From Xanthostigma xanthostigma (taxonomy: Eukaryota > Arthropoda > Insecta > Raphidioptera > Raphidiidae), in assembly GCA_963575645.1 (NCBI GenBank), contig OY754473.1, forward strand, positions 8,184,001 to 8,248,000: a DNA stretch of 64,000 nucleotides. The letters are read 5' to 3'. The notes beneath the pieces were generated by a model, which saw nothing but the letters and a program-made list of their open reading frames with translations, did not search any database and was not told the origin of the DNA. The first letter of the stretch is position 1, and the number at the start of each line of letters is the position of its first letter. The position numbers and the translations under genes were made by a program. Shown piece after piece: positions 21,970-32,484 of this stretch.

Positions 21970-22260
21970 TTTTCTCTATCGGACCGCTTCCGATCTACAG
22001 TCTGGCACAAAATCGTTAGGCGGTTGATCTTGTCGCTCGACCGCGAGAAGGGGAGAGCGGGGTCGCCGCGACGGTGGCACTTATGTGCAGTGTTTGTTTT
22101 GGTGTTTTTGTATACCTCTATATCATCCACCTAACGTTCGTGTCGGTGTGCCGATCGTCCGTTCTCCTCGTCTCATTTTAGAGACGGGGGCCGCAGGCGC
22201 CGTGACTCAACCCCCCGCCCCCGCCTTCGCCCCCTGTTTGCACTGACGCCGCACATAGTG
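21970..22260. promoter_or_regulatory. GC-rich patch, possible promoter or host exon
   Basis: After family D the sequence turns CpG-rich (GAGCGGGGTCGCCGCGACGG, CGGGGGCCGCAGGCGCCG). Two 65-codon frames on opposite strands (21933-22134) simply mirror each other. A promoter or 5' UTR of a neighbouring gene is possible but unproven. Confidence 0.25.
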
Positions 22261-22639
22261 CACTCACCGCAGAGTGCAGACACTATAATAACAATGTGTG
22301 TTTACCGATTCAAGATTTGGTCTCACATCTTCGAGAGATGGAGGTAGTTTAATGAAAGCACAGTGGCGCATCGAATACATACTTTATCGAACGGGTATAG
22401 TCTTTCCCACAAACAGATATAGCTAGCGCGCGAGCAACACAAATCTGATTGGTTAGAATGTGCACATTCAATTAAATTTTATCTAAATCATTTTTATATT
22501 ATTTTATAGAATAGAAGTGATAATCATATTCTACCTCAACCAATAAAAAATTTACCACTACTTAAGTTTAAAAATAAAATAAAAGTAATCTTGACTGAAG
22601 CGTGCCTCTACAATATAGATGATTTTAGACTGTAATATT

Positions 22640-22747
22640 TTATATAATGTACCTTACCTATATGTATTTTAATGTACTTGACATGTCAAATGGATACATT
22701 TTGTATCCCGACTTGATAAAATAAATTTATTATTATTATTATTATTA
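22640..22747 (+). repeat. (ATT)n-tailed retroelement end
   Basis: TTTTGTATCCCGACTTGATAAAATAAATTTATTATT ends in an ATT microsatellite (22727-22747). The same kind of AAATTTATTATT tail ends stretches at 53.29 and 60.43 kb and, inverted, at 29.52 kb. This looks like the 3' end of a non-LTR element or SINE. Confidence 0.5.
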
Positions 22748-23312
22748 TATATTAGTACGTTAAGTTTAAGACGTTTGCCTCCCCTTTTTAGAAAAAACCT
22801 CACAATTTCTCCACATAAATTATATATCATTTTACAGATAATTGCTTGCTCTACTGACATCGACAACTAAAAAATTTATTATTGCTTTTGTTTTTGTAAA
22901 TTAATTAATTAACAGCAACGCTGAACAACGTCTGCCATCTGACGGCTTTAATTTTTAAACAACGTCAACACTTCGATCTGTCATCTGACCTTCATATTGT
23001 AAATACTGCATACTGCCATCTGACAACAGCGAGCAACGCTGAACAACGTCACAGCAATGCTGCATGATGTCATCTGACGGCTTAGCTCAACGCTTTTGCT
23101 ATACTTGCGCCTGTATTTGACAATTTTAGTAAAATATTTCTTCGATCTGTCATCTGAGCTTCATATTGTAATAAAACAAAAAGAAGAACGTTATAAGCAG
23201 TGTGCAAAATTAGAAACGAATTGAATACCTGCAATCATATTTAAAAAATAATTTTGTAAAGTGATAATTATTATACTTATTTAGTGCGAATAATTCGCAC
23301 AGGTCACTCTAG
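22745..23312 (+). mobile_element. Hel-A Helitron copy 6 (about 568 bp)
   Basis: Opposite orientation to most copies. The 5' end is blurred by the ATT microsatellite; the TC start is lost and the match begins at TATATATTAGTACG. The 3' end is intact: hairpin, CAGGTCACT, CTAG|T. It has GTACTTG-type small changes and a GTCATCTGACGG variant module. Confidence 0.88.
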
Positions 23313-24711
23313 TATATTTTTATTTCAAAACGTCACACTTTTAAAATGCAGCGTTGGTCTCGCAAGCCACTGTATTTTCTGTATCTATTATTAACATATA
23401 TATACGATACCGAAACCAAGAGCTTCCACATGATATAGAAGTACCTACTGAAATTGGAAGCGGCTACGTCATGCACAAAAACGCAGCAGCTGACTGTTGA
23501 AATGTATTAACAGACACAAAATTGATAGCAAGGACTTATTTATTTGTATTTCACACAAACTTGGTTTCAATTCGAATTGCACCCGGGCGAAACCGGGCCG
23601 AACAGTTAGTGAGATAAAACGGAGAGTTTAAGGAACGCATCGCAGGGAAGGCTGTTTTAAAATCCGTTCAGTGGTCTCTGAGATTATAGACCGTACAAAC
23701 AAACATCAGCTCTTCTATGTATATACCATAAAATTTGTGTATGTTTGTAAAAGAAGCCACGACCATTCGCCCCTTCCAATTTTATACACACCTATATCTT
23801 TATTGGAACAGGTTAATGCACTATTGTAGTGTACTGTAGTGCAGGCAAATTCATTGTAATTTATTGTAAGCTATTTCGAATGAACAATTCATAATTAATA
23901 TGCAATCCTATTTCAAGTTATCAAAATGGCTGAAATAGAGACACGGAGAAGTTATATGAACAATCGAGAATGTTCTTTAATGGAAAGAGACCGCATTGCA
24001 ATCACTGGAGAATCACTGGAGCTTTAAAAAGCCAAAAATAAATATTTATTATAACGCTTTGTCCCGAATGTTGATTTATTTTGTTAAAAGTACTATATTT
24101 TAGATATCTGAATTTTACCGTTTTCTTAACTTGATATCGACGAACCAATAGGAGTCTGTGAGTAAATTCTAGAGGGGTGCCCGAACTCGTCTCTCGAATG
24201 AATTGAAAATACAGGTGAAGAAGTTTGAGAAACACACAAATATTAGAGAAATGCCTCAAATATATTATAATTTAGAGCTTACCGATTATAAAACTCAGGA
24301 GCTGATTGCACGTATAGATAGTGTAGATTATAGACGCTCGTCAACAGAGGTCATTAGCGATGAACTGATTGAACTTAGTTCATATCCGCAATAAAAATTG
24401 CCTCTTTATAATAAGTAAAACACACAAATCGAATAATAACCATTTTAACAACACAAAATTTAATCAGTTTAAAAAACAGCACTGAATGATTACACAGTAT
24501 TTTTACTAAAAAAGTGTTACTTGTACTGGCATGCATGACGAACAAATCGTATAAAAGAGATAAATTATTGCACGATTTCGAATACTGTTACATAACTATT
24601 TATTATTTTCGTCATTGATAATAATATAGTCCGTTCAATTTAAGTTGACAGTCGAGTCATATATTTTTTGCATTAGATTGTAAAGTAATTGTAAGTAAAG
24701 TAAAATCAATA
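23313..24711. other. Unassigned sequence with decayed Helitron-like piece
   Basis: At 23575-23740 GCACCCGGGCGAAACCGGGC, TCTGAGATTATAGACC and ACAAACAAACATCAGCTCTTC follow the order of Hel-C/Hel-D elements but are heavily decayed. A SINE-tail scrap lies at 24323-24355. The frames at 24002-24394 overlap on both strands and are not called. Confidence 0.4.
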
Positions 24712-25309
24712 CTAGTGTGACCTGTGCGAATTATTCGCACTAAATAAGTATAATAATTATCACTTTACAAAAATATTTTTTAAATATGATTGCAGGTATT
24801 CAATTCGTTTCTAATTTTGCACACTGCTTATAACGTTCTACTTTTTGTTGTGTTACAATATGAAGCTCAGATGACAGATCGAAGAAATATGTTACTAAAA
24901 TTGTCATATAGAGGCGCAAGTAGCAAAAGCGTTGAGCTAAGCCGTCAGATACCATCATGCAGCATTGCTGTGACGTTGTTCAGAGTTGCTCGCTGTTTCA
25001 AAATTAAAGTCGTCAGATGGCAGTATGCAGTATTTGTCTGTTGTATTACAATATGAAGGTCAGATGACAGATCGAAGTGTTGACGTTGTTTCAAAATTAA
25101 AGCCGTCAGATGGCTGACGTTGTTCAGCGTTGCTGTATTTTAATTAATTTACAAAAACAAAAGCAATAATAAATTTTTTAGTTGTCGATGTCAGTAGAGC
25201 AAGCAATTATTTGTAAAATGATACCTATATAATTTATGTGGAGAAATTGTGAGGTTTTTTCAAACATCTTTTTCAAACATCTTTAACCCTAGCGTATTAA
25301 TATACATGA
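24712..25309 (-). mobile_element. Hel-A Helitron copy 7 (598 bp)
   Basis: Edges A|CTAGTGTG and TACATGA|T. Near the 5' end in Helitron sense CAAACATCTTT is duplicated, replacing the usual AAAAAGGGAGG run. Otherwise complete. Confidence 0.93.
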
Positions 25310-26400
25310 TTTTCATACAATAAAAATTAACTTTCATAAAAAATAGATGACTTCTTACAGCCGCATTTATTTTGGTTAGGTAATTTTCGATTTAAAAATA
25401 AGTTATAAATCGCTATTTTTCTTAAGCTCAAAGCCGACATAAATATAAATAATATATTATATCCTATTGTGTGTCCGAATGTTCGGCAGTCTTTCCAGAC
25501 CTTCCAGAAGACTCCAGTAGGTAGACTTAGGGACACGGGTCACCAATTTAATGTACTTCGTCATATTAAAATCTGTTAAATTCACTAATAAAATTTTAGT
25601 TCACCGGTAGACTATTGCACGATCAAAATTAGCACCATAAATATTATAGTTTGTTCTCGAAATGCAATGTTTTTGCATTCCTTCTTACCTCTTTGTCTTT
25701 TTAAGCTATTGCATAGCTTCTATCGCGGGCTTTAAGCGCGGCGACCGAATCAAGAAATTCCGTAACGAAAAAAAACCTAACACCCCCCACTCCGACCGGC
25801 ACAGCGGTGCGGCGTTGAAAGCCGTGCATCGTCTAACGTCGTTTCAGTTCGGCAGACTTCGGAACGGTGTTTGTGTGCTCATAACTGCATAACTGCTCAT
25901 AACTGATTCTATCTTTATTTGTGTATAAATGAATTTATATATAATACTGCTATAAAAATAACCTAAATTATTTAGGTTATGTGCAGAGAAAGTATATATG
26001 ATATTATATCTATATAAATGTACATCGCGCGTAATTCTATGATCAAACTCTTAATATCGTTCTTTTTGTTCAAATTTTTTGAATGAATAATTGTTTTGGT
26101 GTGTAATTACAGTATTTATACCTTATTATTTATACCTAGCTATTTTCGTTTTATAGAGAAGAAAAACTTAAAGACCTAAAAAGAATATGCAATAGCTTTA
26201 CCGCGGCAGTCCCCGAGTGCCACACGTATTTTTTTTTTAATATTAAAATTCAGTTGCATTGGCAACACTGTCTGCGTCTGATTCTGCATTTATCCAGCGG
26301 ATTGCGTGAAATGAAAACCATAACGAAATTGAATTACCAAAGTTTCCGGCCCGTTAGAGACAACCGCGTCTCTTAGGCTCGCCCCTTCCCCCTCGCCGTC
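25310..26400. other. Unassigned sequence
   Basis: Frames at 25327-25536 (minus) and 25662-25892 (plus) are short and unrecognised. 25730-25870 is somewhat GC-richer (GGCGACCGAATCAAG, CGGCACAGCGGTGCGGCG). Confidence 0.35.
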
Positions 26401-27300
26401 GCGAGATATCTACATTACCTGCGCTCTGCGAGAACACCTCCAGTGCCTACTTCAATCAGAGTTCTAACACTAAAACGACTGCATTTCTTGTTCTCTCTGC
26501 GTGGTCCGTATTCTTCGGTATTTGGACCTTTTTTCCACATTGTGACGTCACACGCCGAAATAAGTACTCGTGTATTTTCAACACCATCGATTTTCGAGAT
26601 TTTAGTCCTTACTTCACGGAGAAAGTGTTTTCTTTCTACGATGCTCGGACAATGGAAAATGCTTAACCTCAAATTAATAAAGGTTTTTTCTGATTGGCCT
26701 ATGACTGCCATGAAGTAAAGAAAAGAAGAAGTTGAAATTACAGAAATCGATTAGTACCGACATGTAAACGGCAATTTTTGACAGAGTCACACGCTTTGAA
26801 ATCTTTTTTGTAAATAAATATCATGAAGGAAAATGTGTGTAGTTCAAAAATAAATTTTAAAAAAAATGGTTCGATCAATCGATTATTTTTCGATGAGGAT
26901 CGATTTCATGAAGAAGTTTGATTTTTCGACAATGCTTTCTACAATCGAGAATCAGGTTTGCCACACAGACGACGATAGGTCTGATACAAAATTTTCTCAG
27001 TACAGTGTTGTTGTTGGCGGCGCGATCTTTCGAAATACGGTTGGCAGTACTGTTCGAATCCGTTTCACCTCGCCGTCTCTATTCTCCTGTATAGCCACTC
27101 CTGAAGGAGAGCAGGGAGAAGGGAAATTGTTCTTGCGTATTGCTGTTTTGAGATCTACGTGCTGCATTTACCACACGTACTTAACGTAGGTCTATTATAG
27201 AGTTGTATTGTAATCGTTAGAGTGCTGAGTTTTGTACGCCGACAATCGTTGACGGCGGAAGGGGGGGGGAGTTGGAATTTCAAGCTAGCTCGTTCAATAC
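26401..27300. other. GC-balanced patch with overlapping ORFs on both strands
   Basis: Frames of 98 codons (26415-26711, minus), 91 codons (26443-26718, plus) and 107 codons (26866-27189, plus) occur here with less extreme composition than elsewhere. None resembles a known domain. TGACGTCA at about 26542 is a CRE-like palindrome. It could be the remains of an exon or an old repeat. Confidence 0.3.
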
Positions 27301-27916
27301 TCTTTAAACTCGTTGAGGGAAGGAATTCAAAAAAGAATAATTTCCGATGTCTCGCTTGCTGCCAACGTTTTGAAAAGTTTGTTTTCATCTTCAAGGTCTA
27401 TTAACTTATATACAATTACAATCAAATTTTACCTCAATAGAATTATTGATACGAAACTAAACACGGACAACTCTTTACAGTACAACTTCTCGTAAGCGAT
27501 CGTAGACCTAATTGACCATAGATTCTCAATCGGTGGTCTGCGAAGATTTTTGGGATGTTGTATTTTATAGATTTTTAAACTTTTGTTACTGTTTGTTTAA
27601 TATACCTACTTAAATATTGTTATATCAGCATACGGCACTGCAAAATTAATTGTTTTGAATAAAAAATCAATTATATAAATATTTATTATTTTATTGCAAT
27701 GTTGATGGTCCGCAAACCATTTTTGGATTTTTTGGTGGTCCACGGATGTTAAAAGGTTGAGAAACTATGCTGTAGACCACTTCTCCAAAAATAGCACCGC
27801 CGCCAATTCCGAAAATAAATAAGTTATTTATTTAGTTTTTATTTAAACAAATCATATTTGACCCGGACACACTTCGCAGTTCATGATCTTAAATTATAAA
27901 CATACCCATTCGGTTT
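27301..27916. other. Unassigned AT-rich sequence
   Basis: GGTCTGCGAAGATTTTTGGG near 27536 and GGTCCGCAAACCATTTTTGG near 27708 recur as similar phrases, suggesting an old repeat. There is no gene. Confidence 0.35.
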
Positions 27917-28488
27917 TGACGTGATAACGTCTTATAAATTGATGAATCACCAATCTTATAAATTGTTAAAACACCGGCTGCATGCACGAAAAAGTGTAAC
28001 GTTCCTAACGTTCCGCCTGACCCTGTGCGTGTATTTCTCGAAAACGGCCTTAACGATTTGGATGAAATTTACTGAAAAGGGATTTTGGGGGGCAAAAAAT
28101 CGTTTTAGCTAGGTCTCATCTCTCGAAAAAATCGTTTTCATACAAATTTTATCATTATAAAAATCAATTTTTTGACGTATGAAAATACTTAAATATTGTA
28201 AGTAGGTTTTGGAATTTTATATAAACAATGGAACAAATGTTTTCAAAATATTATGACAGTTAATCTTTGAGACTTAAAATAAATACGAAAGAAAGAAAGT
28301 TAAAAAAAAACAATTATATTATAGGTGGTGAGTAATTTTAATAAATAAAATTAACCTAAATTTGAAGCGAAAGATGCAATATCATAGATTCGAATTATTA
28401 TAATTATTATATAAATTTAGGTTATGTATTACGGAATACGTTATCACGTAAAACTATCGTCCGTAAACCGACTTTACAGACAACCAAT
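27917..28488 (+). repeat. Family C repeat, copy 3 (about 572 bp)
   Basis: Full-length partner of copy 1 in opposite orientation, with the same interior (TTTTGGGGGGCAAAAAATCG, CTCATCTCTCGAAAA). It is followed by a T run. The 63-codon frame 27921-28112 is mirrored in copy 1 only because the two copies are alike. Confidence 0.78.
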
Positions 28489-28865
28489 TTTTTTTTTTTT
28501 GGCCCTTGAATCTGGGATATTTTGAGTGCAAAACGGAACACTTATGGAGTCACTTTGGTGTCTATTCGTCCGTCCGTCTGCGATTTTCTCTGAAACTATT
28601 TGGCGTAAAAAATTGAATTGGCACAGAGAAGGAGTGTGGTGGCACCAATACAGACGTGAAGTATAAAAAGTTGAATTTTGATTCTGCGGCTAACTTCAGG
28701 GGTAAATTGAGAAAAAAACCATCAAATAAAAGCCTATACTGAAAAACGAATTCAACAATATATCTGATGCTTTTTCTTTGTTTCTTAAAATATATTTTTT
28801 GAAAAAAACGCGATGTTCCCTATAGGATTGAATAAAATTATTGAATATTGAGAATTAGGAGTAGA
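28489..28865. other. Decayed repeat with GTCCGTCCGTCTG tract
   Basis: AAACGGAACACTTATGGAGTC followed by CGTCCGTCCGTCTGCG resembles the 5' part of the tetranucleotide-tailed repeats common in insect genomes. No ORF. Confidence 0.4.
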
Positions 28866-29387
28866 TTAAGGTAGTACGAGCACCAAGGCAATTTTAAATA
28901 AAAGGCTTGATTTTTTTTATATATGAAGTTGGACTAAGTCTAAACCAATTCTGAAAATTTTAGAGGGGTTGCCCGATTATTTAAATAAATAAATGACTTC
29001 AAAAGTAGGCATATTTAACATTGGCCTTATGGTAAAACGGTAGATGGATGATATGTTTTCATTGATTTCTCCAAAACTAGTCGGTGGAAATAAAAAAAAA
29101 ACTATTTAAATTAAAGTTAAAACCGTAATAAATTATTGAAAACAAAAAAAAACCGTTGTACCCGACTAATTAAAAAGAGTAAATATCTTTTTAATTAGTC
29201 GGGCACAACGGGTTTTTTTGTTTTCAATAATTTATTAAGGTTTTAACTTTAATTGAAATAGTTTTTTTTTAATTTCCACCGACTAGTTTTGAAGAAATCA
29301 ATGAAAACATACCATCCATCTACCGAAATATTAAAATAAAAATCAAGTTTTTTATTTATAGTTGCCTTGGTGCTCGTACTACCTTAA
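28866..29387. mobile_element. TTAA-flanked foldback element (522 bp)
   Basis: TTAA-GGTAGTACGAGCACCAAG is perfectly mirrored at the right edge (22 bp after TTAA). A second, longer inverted repeat fills the middle: about 29056-29175 pairs with 29180-29310, centred at a GACTAATTAAAAAGA/TCTTTTTAATTAGTC stem. No coding capacity. The TTAA duplication and GG ends link it to the elements at 2.7 and 36.0 kb. Confidence 0.85.
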
Positions 29388-30163
29388 ACGAAAAATTCCA
29401 GCGCGATAATTGTCATAAACAATTTAATTGTTTCTTTATAACCGCAGCTTCAAAATTTGGCTATAGAACGCACAGGTTGGAGGCTGATGGCATGTAACAC
29501 GCTTTGTGCAAGTATAATAATAATAATAATAATTTATTGAGGCCGCTAGACATAAAACTTAATGTGTAGCCAAAGTCAAATTACAGAAAATATAACATTT
29601 GAATTAAAATTAATTAAAATCATTTAAAAATTCTTTAAAAGAATAATATGCTTTATTAACTAAAATTTTTTAAAACATTTCTTGAATTTCTTTGTTGTCA
29701 TGGTTTTGAACGTTCTAAGCAAGCTCTATATATCCCCATCCACTTTTATATACTAGGACTCAATGATTCAACATAACAGTCATTCCGTGAAAAGCACTTA
29801 TGCTCCGGGATTTCCACGCTTAGAAATATAGAACCGAGAAACGCTCGTCTCATCTACTTTACACTATCTGCTTAATTTTAACCAAGAAACGAAATTCTTT
29901 GCTTAAATATCTGCGTTGAAATTTACTCGCGGCTTGAATTTCGCTCTCCAAGTCGCGTAACTATCGTTCAACTTTATAATATTGCCTTGCTGATTTGTTA
30001 ACTGCTTCATTTCAATAATTTTATGCGACGAAATGTTATTAAATTCGAGTATTCCCTTTTCTCTGTTTTAACATCGTCTTCAATGCTTTTTCTATTGCGA
30101 CAATACTGTAACGACCTCAGTTGTTGAGCGTCTATTAATCTATGTCTTTGTTTGTATAAAAAA
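29388..30163. other. Unassigned sequence with inverted retroelement tail
   Basis: (AAT)n plus AATTTATTGAGGCCGCTAGAC at 29516-29556 looks like a non-LTR or SINE tail on the minus strand. A SINE-tail scrap (ACCTCAGTTGTTGAGCGTCTA) lies near 30115. No gene. Confidence 0.4.
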
Positions 30164-30669
30164 ATTGGTTGTCTGTAAAGTCGGTTTACGGACGATAGTT
30201 TTACGTGATAACGTCATAAAGAAACATTGAACCATACTCGTAAAGTGTTGAAAAATAACTTTTTTATTTTTCACATTATACGTGTACGTTTCCAAACATT
30301 TATTTTTACATATTTAAATAGTAAAATTAGAGTTCTAATCAACTGTAGAAACGGTTTTTAAATATAATGAACCGTTTTCAAAATACACGCAGTTTTAATA
30401 AACGGACGGTCGGGTGGTGTGGATTTTTTACTCCCTGTAAGTATATATAAGAGCGAACTGTGGCAGTCTATTGGAAGTTTGTGTCTTGTGATCTCTACTA
30501 AATAAATTTTTGTAGCTGTCAAACTTGGGCCGATCGTGCTTCTCTATCGCTTATACTGCGTTCTCGCTTGCACGCACAGGGTTAGGCGGAACGTGACACA
30601 TTTCGGAACATGACACTTTTTCGTACATGCAGCCGGTGTTTCATCAATTTATAAGACGTTATCACGTCA
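30164..30669 (-). repeat. Family C repeat, copy 4 (variant interior)
   Basis: ATTGGTTGTCTGTAAAGTCG starts it and CGTTATCACGTCA ends it. The interior differs from copies 1 and 3 and shares AGCTGTCAAACTTGGGCCG and CACATTTCGGAAC with copy 2. Part of the middle (30215-30500) is unrelated, so another sequence may have inserted. Confidence 0.65.
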
Positions 30670-31400
30670 AAAATGTACTTAACTGTTTTTTAGACGAGGA
30701 GGTATTAGAAACGGAACCTTTGATCTTAATTCCTCGCATGAATATTTTTATCTGTCTGTATGTAGGTATGTCTGTTTCCATCAGCATTACTCAAGATCGA
30801 TTTCGATAAAACTTGGTACATTATCATTAAACTTAAAGTAAATGCAAGGCACTTATCATCCGTCTAAATTTTTAAAAATCAAGATTTATAAAGGTTTACT
30901 TTTGAAACATCGAGAGTTTGCTCGCGTGTCTTCTACGAAGTGGACCATACGGAGATTGAGACGTCGTGATTACTTAGTAATTCAGTGGCCACGCTGGCTT
31001 ATAATCTCAATATCCGGTAATTACTATCCCTAATTGGATCGTTTAAAGTTACAATTAGAGTGGGGAATTGTTATTTTCGTTAAATTGCGTTTCCCCAGAC
31101 GACGGCAATTATTTGACTAAATCGCTGCAAATAGTCTTTGCTTCATGCATGCCGGCGTTTTAGCTTTTTAAAGGCACACCATCGGGAGCTGGCGAACGTG
31201 CAAAACGGAAGAAAAAAATACTTTTCGGATAGCATCGACGACCGCGTGTTTCATTCGACAGAACGACGCATGAAATACAATTTTGTCCGGTCCGGTTTTG
31301 TGGAAGTAAGCGCTCATGGATCGTCTCTTAAGATTTCTAGACGCATGAAAACATGAATTTGATTTTCGATATATTTGGAAAAATATATCGCAAATCAAAT
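30670..31400. other. Unassigned sequence
   Basis: Short frames at 30627-31033 and 31138-31356 match nothing known. 31140-31330 is GC-balanced (GGGAGCTGGCGAACGTGC) but lacks any domain. Confidence 0.35.
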
Positions 31401-31403
31401 ATA

Positions 31404-31690
31404 CCGCGCGGGGTGGCGTAGCGGTGAGAGCACTAGACTCGCTTTCGGGAGGTACCGGGTTCGAATCCCGGCAGGGGCAGATGTGGCTGGGAGTTTTTCC
31501 CACTGCCTCTCGCCGAGAAACGGTAATTCCTGTACCGGCATCTTGTTGAGGTTTTCCATGGTTTCCCTCAACAATTCCAGATAAATATCGAGATGGTTCC
31601 ATATTCAAGGCCATGACCGATTATTCCTATGCTCAAAATTTTCCTACCTTATCCTAATTTCTTAAAAATTCCTTCATTCGCCCATTGCTA
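31404..31690 (+). repeat. tRNA-derived SINE (about 287 bp)
   Basis: TGGCGTAGCGG (31414-31424) is a perfect A box and GGTTCGAATCC (31458-31468) a perfect B box, 34 bp apart. A non-tRNA body follows (CTCGCCGAGAAACGG, AAGGCCATGACCGATTATTCC). The anticodon region does not give a standard tRNA. A 148-codon minus-strand frame (31168-31614) crosses the element and is a by-product. Confidence 0.8.
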
Positions 31691-32183
31691 TCAATTAAGT
31701 TGAAGTTTAAAAATTGTAGAAAATAACGGGAAGTGTGATAGATGGAAAATAGTAATGGTGCGAATGGCGTCTGTTATGACATAAAGTCGAGAAACGGACG
31801 TTAAAATTATTATTATTATTATAATATTATTTTTATAAAACGAAACGTTGCGATTAAAAATATAGCTTAACAGCATATATCTTTATTGATCTATTTATCC
31901 TCTGAAAAATAATATTATAAAATTAATAGATCTGAAACACATATAAAATTATTATTGTTATTATATTTGGAATAATATAAAAAATATCTCAGATATGCTC
32001 AACATTAAATGATTAACGTGTCTGATAGAAAAAAGTACGCTGAATCGATTAGGCCAAAGCGCAAGTTTGTACCTTGTTTAGTTTAGAAGTTATATATAAA
32101 GGATCACTGTAATGGTTCCGCTTCTTTGCTATTTTGGCACACGATTCTTAAAATGATAAAAAGCGCTATAAAATGTAATTTTT
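31691..32183. other. Unassigned AT-rich sequence
   Basis: An ATT microsatellite lies at 31806-31826. At 32027-32095 GAAAAAAGTACGCTGAATCG, AAAGCGCAAG and GAAGTTATATAT follow the order of the modular block at 57.3-58.1 kb, so this is a diverged single module. Confidence 0.45.
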
Positions 32184-32484
32184 GAAGTGAAAACTTCTTT
32201 AGCGGCGCTGTACACTTTTTTTGTAATGGGTAAAAAATGTTAAACTCGCGTCAGGAAAAGTAAGAACTGGGTGAGACTCTCTAAGTGATAGTAATTGCCA
32301 GCTACTTTTTATACAACGTTAGACATCTAGCGTTGAAATATCGTACATAAAAATGCAATCTATGATACAAACCATTTTATTTACAAGTGTTGTTAATAAA
32401 TAAACAATGCTACTAAATGCAAAAAATTAAGACGTTAATATTCAAGTTTTCACTTCTGCCGGCACTCCCGGATTGCAACCCGTC
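32184..32484 (-). repeat. Family B dispersed repeat, copy 3 (with insertion)
   Basis: Minus orientation, bounded by GAAGTGAAAACTTC and GGCACTCCCGGATTGC. It is about 50 bp longer than the others because of an AAGTGTTGTTAATAAATAAACAATG stretch not seen elsewhere, probably a small insertion. Confidence 0.75.

Noticed and set aside
31168..31614. 148-codon minus-strand ORF, longest in the window
   Set aside because: It runs antisense through a tRNA-derived SINE and into unrelated flank; no domain is seen.
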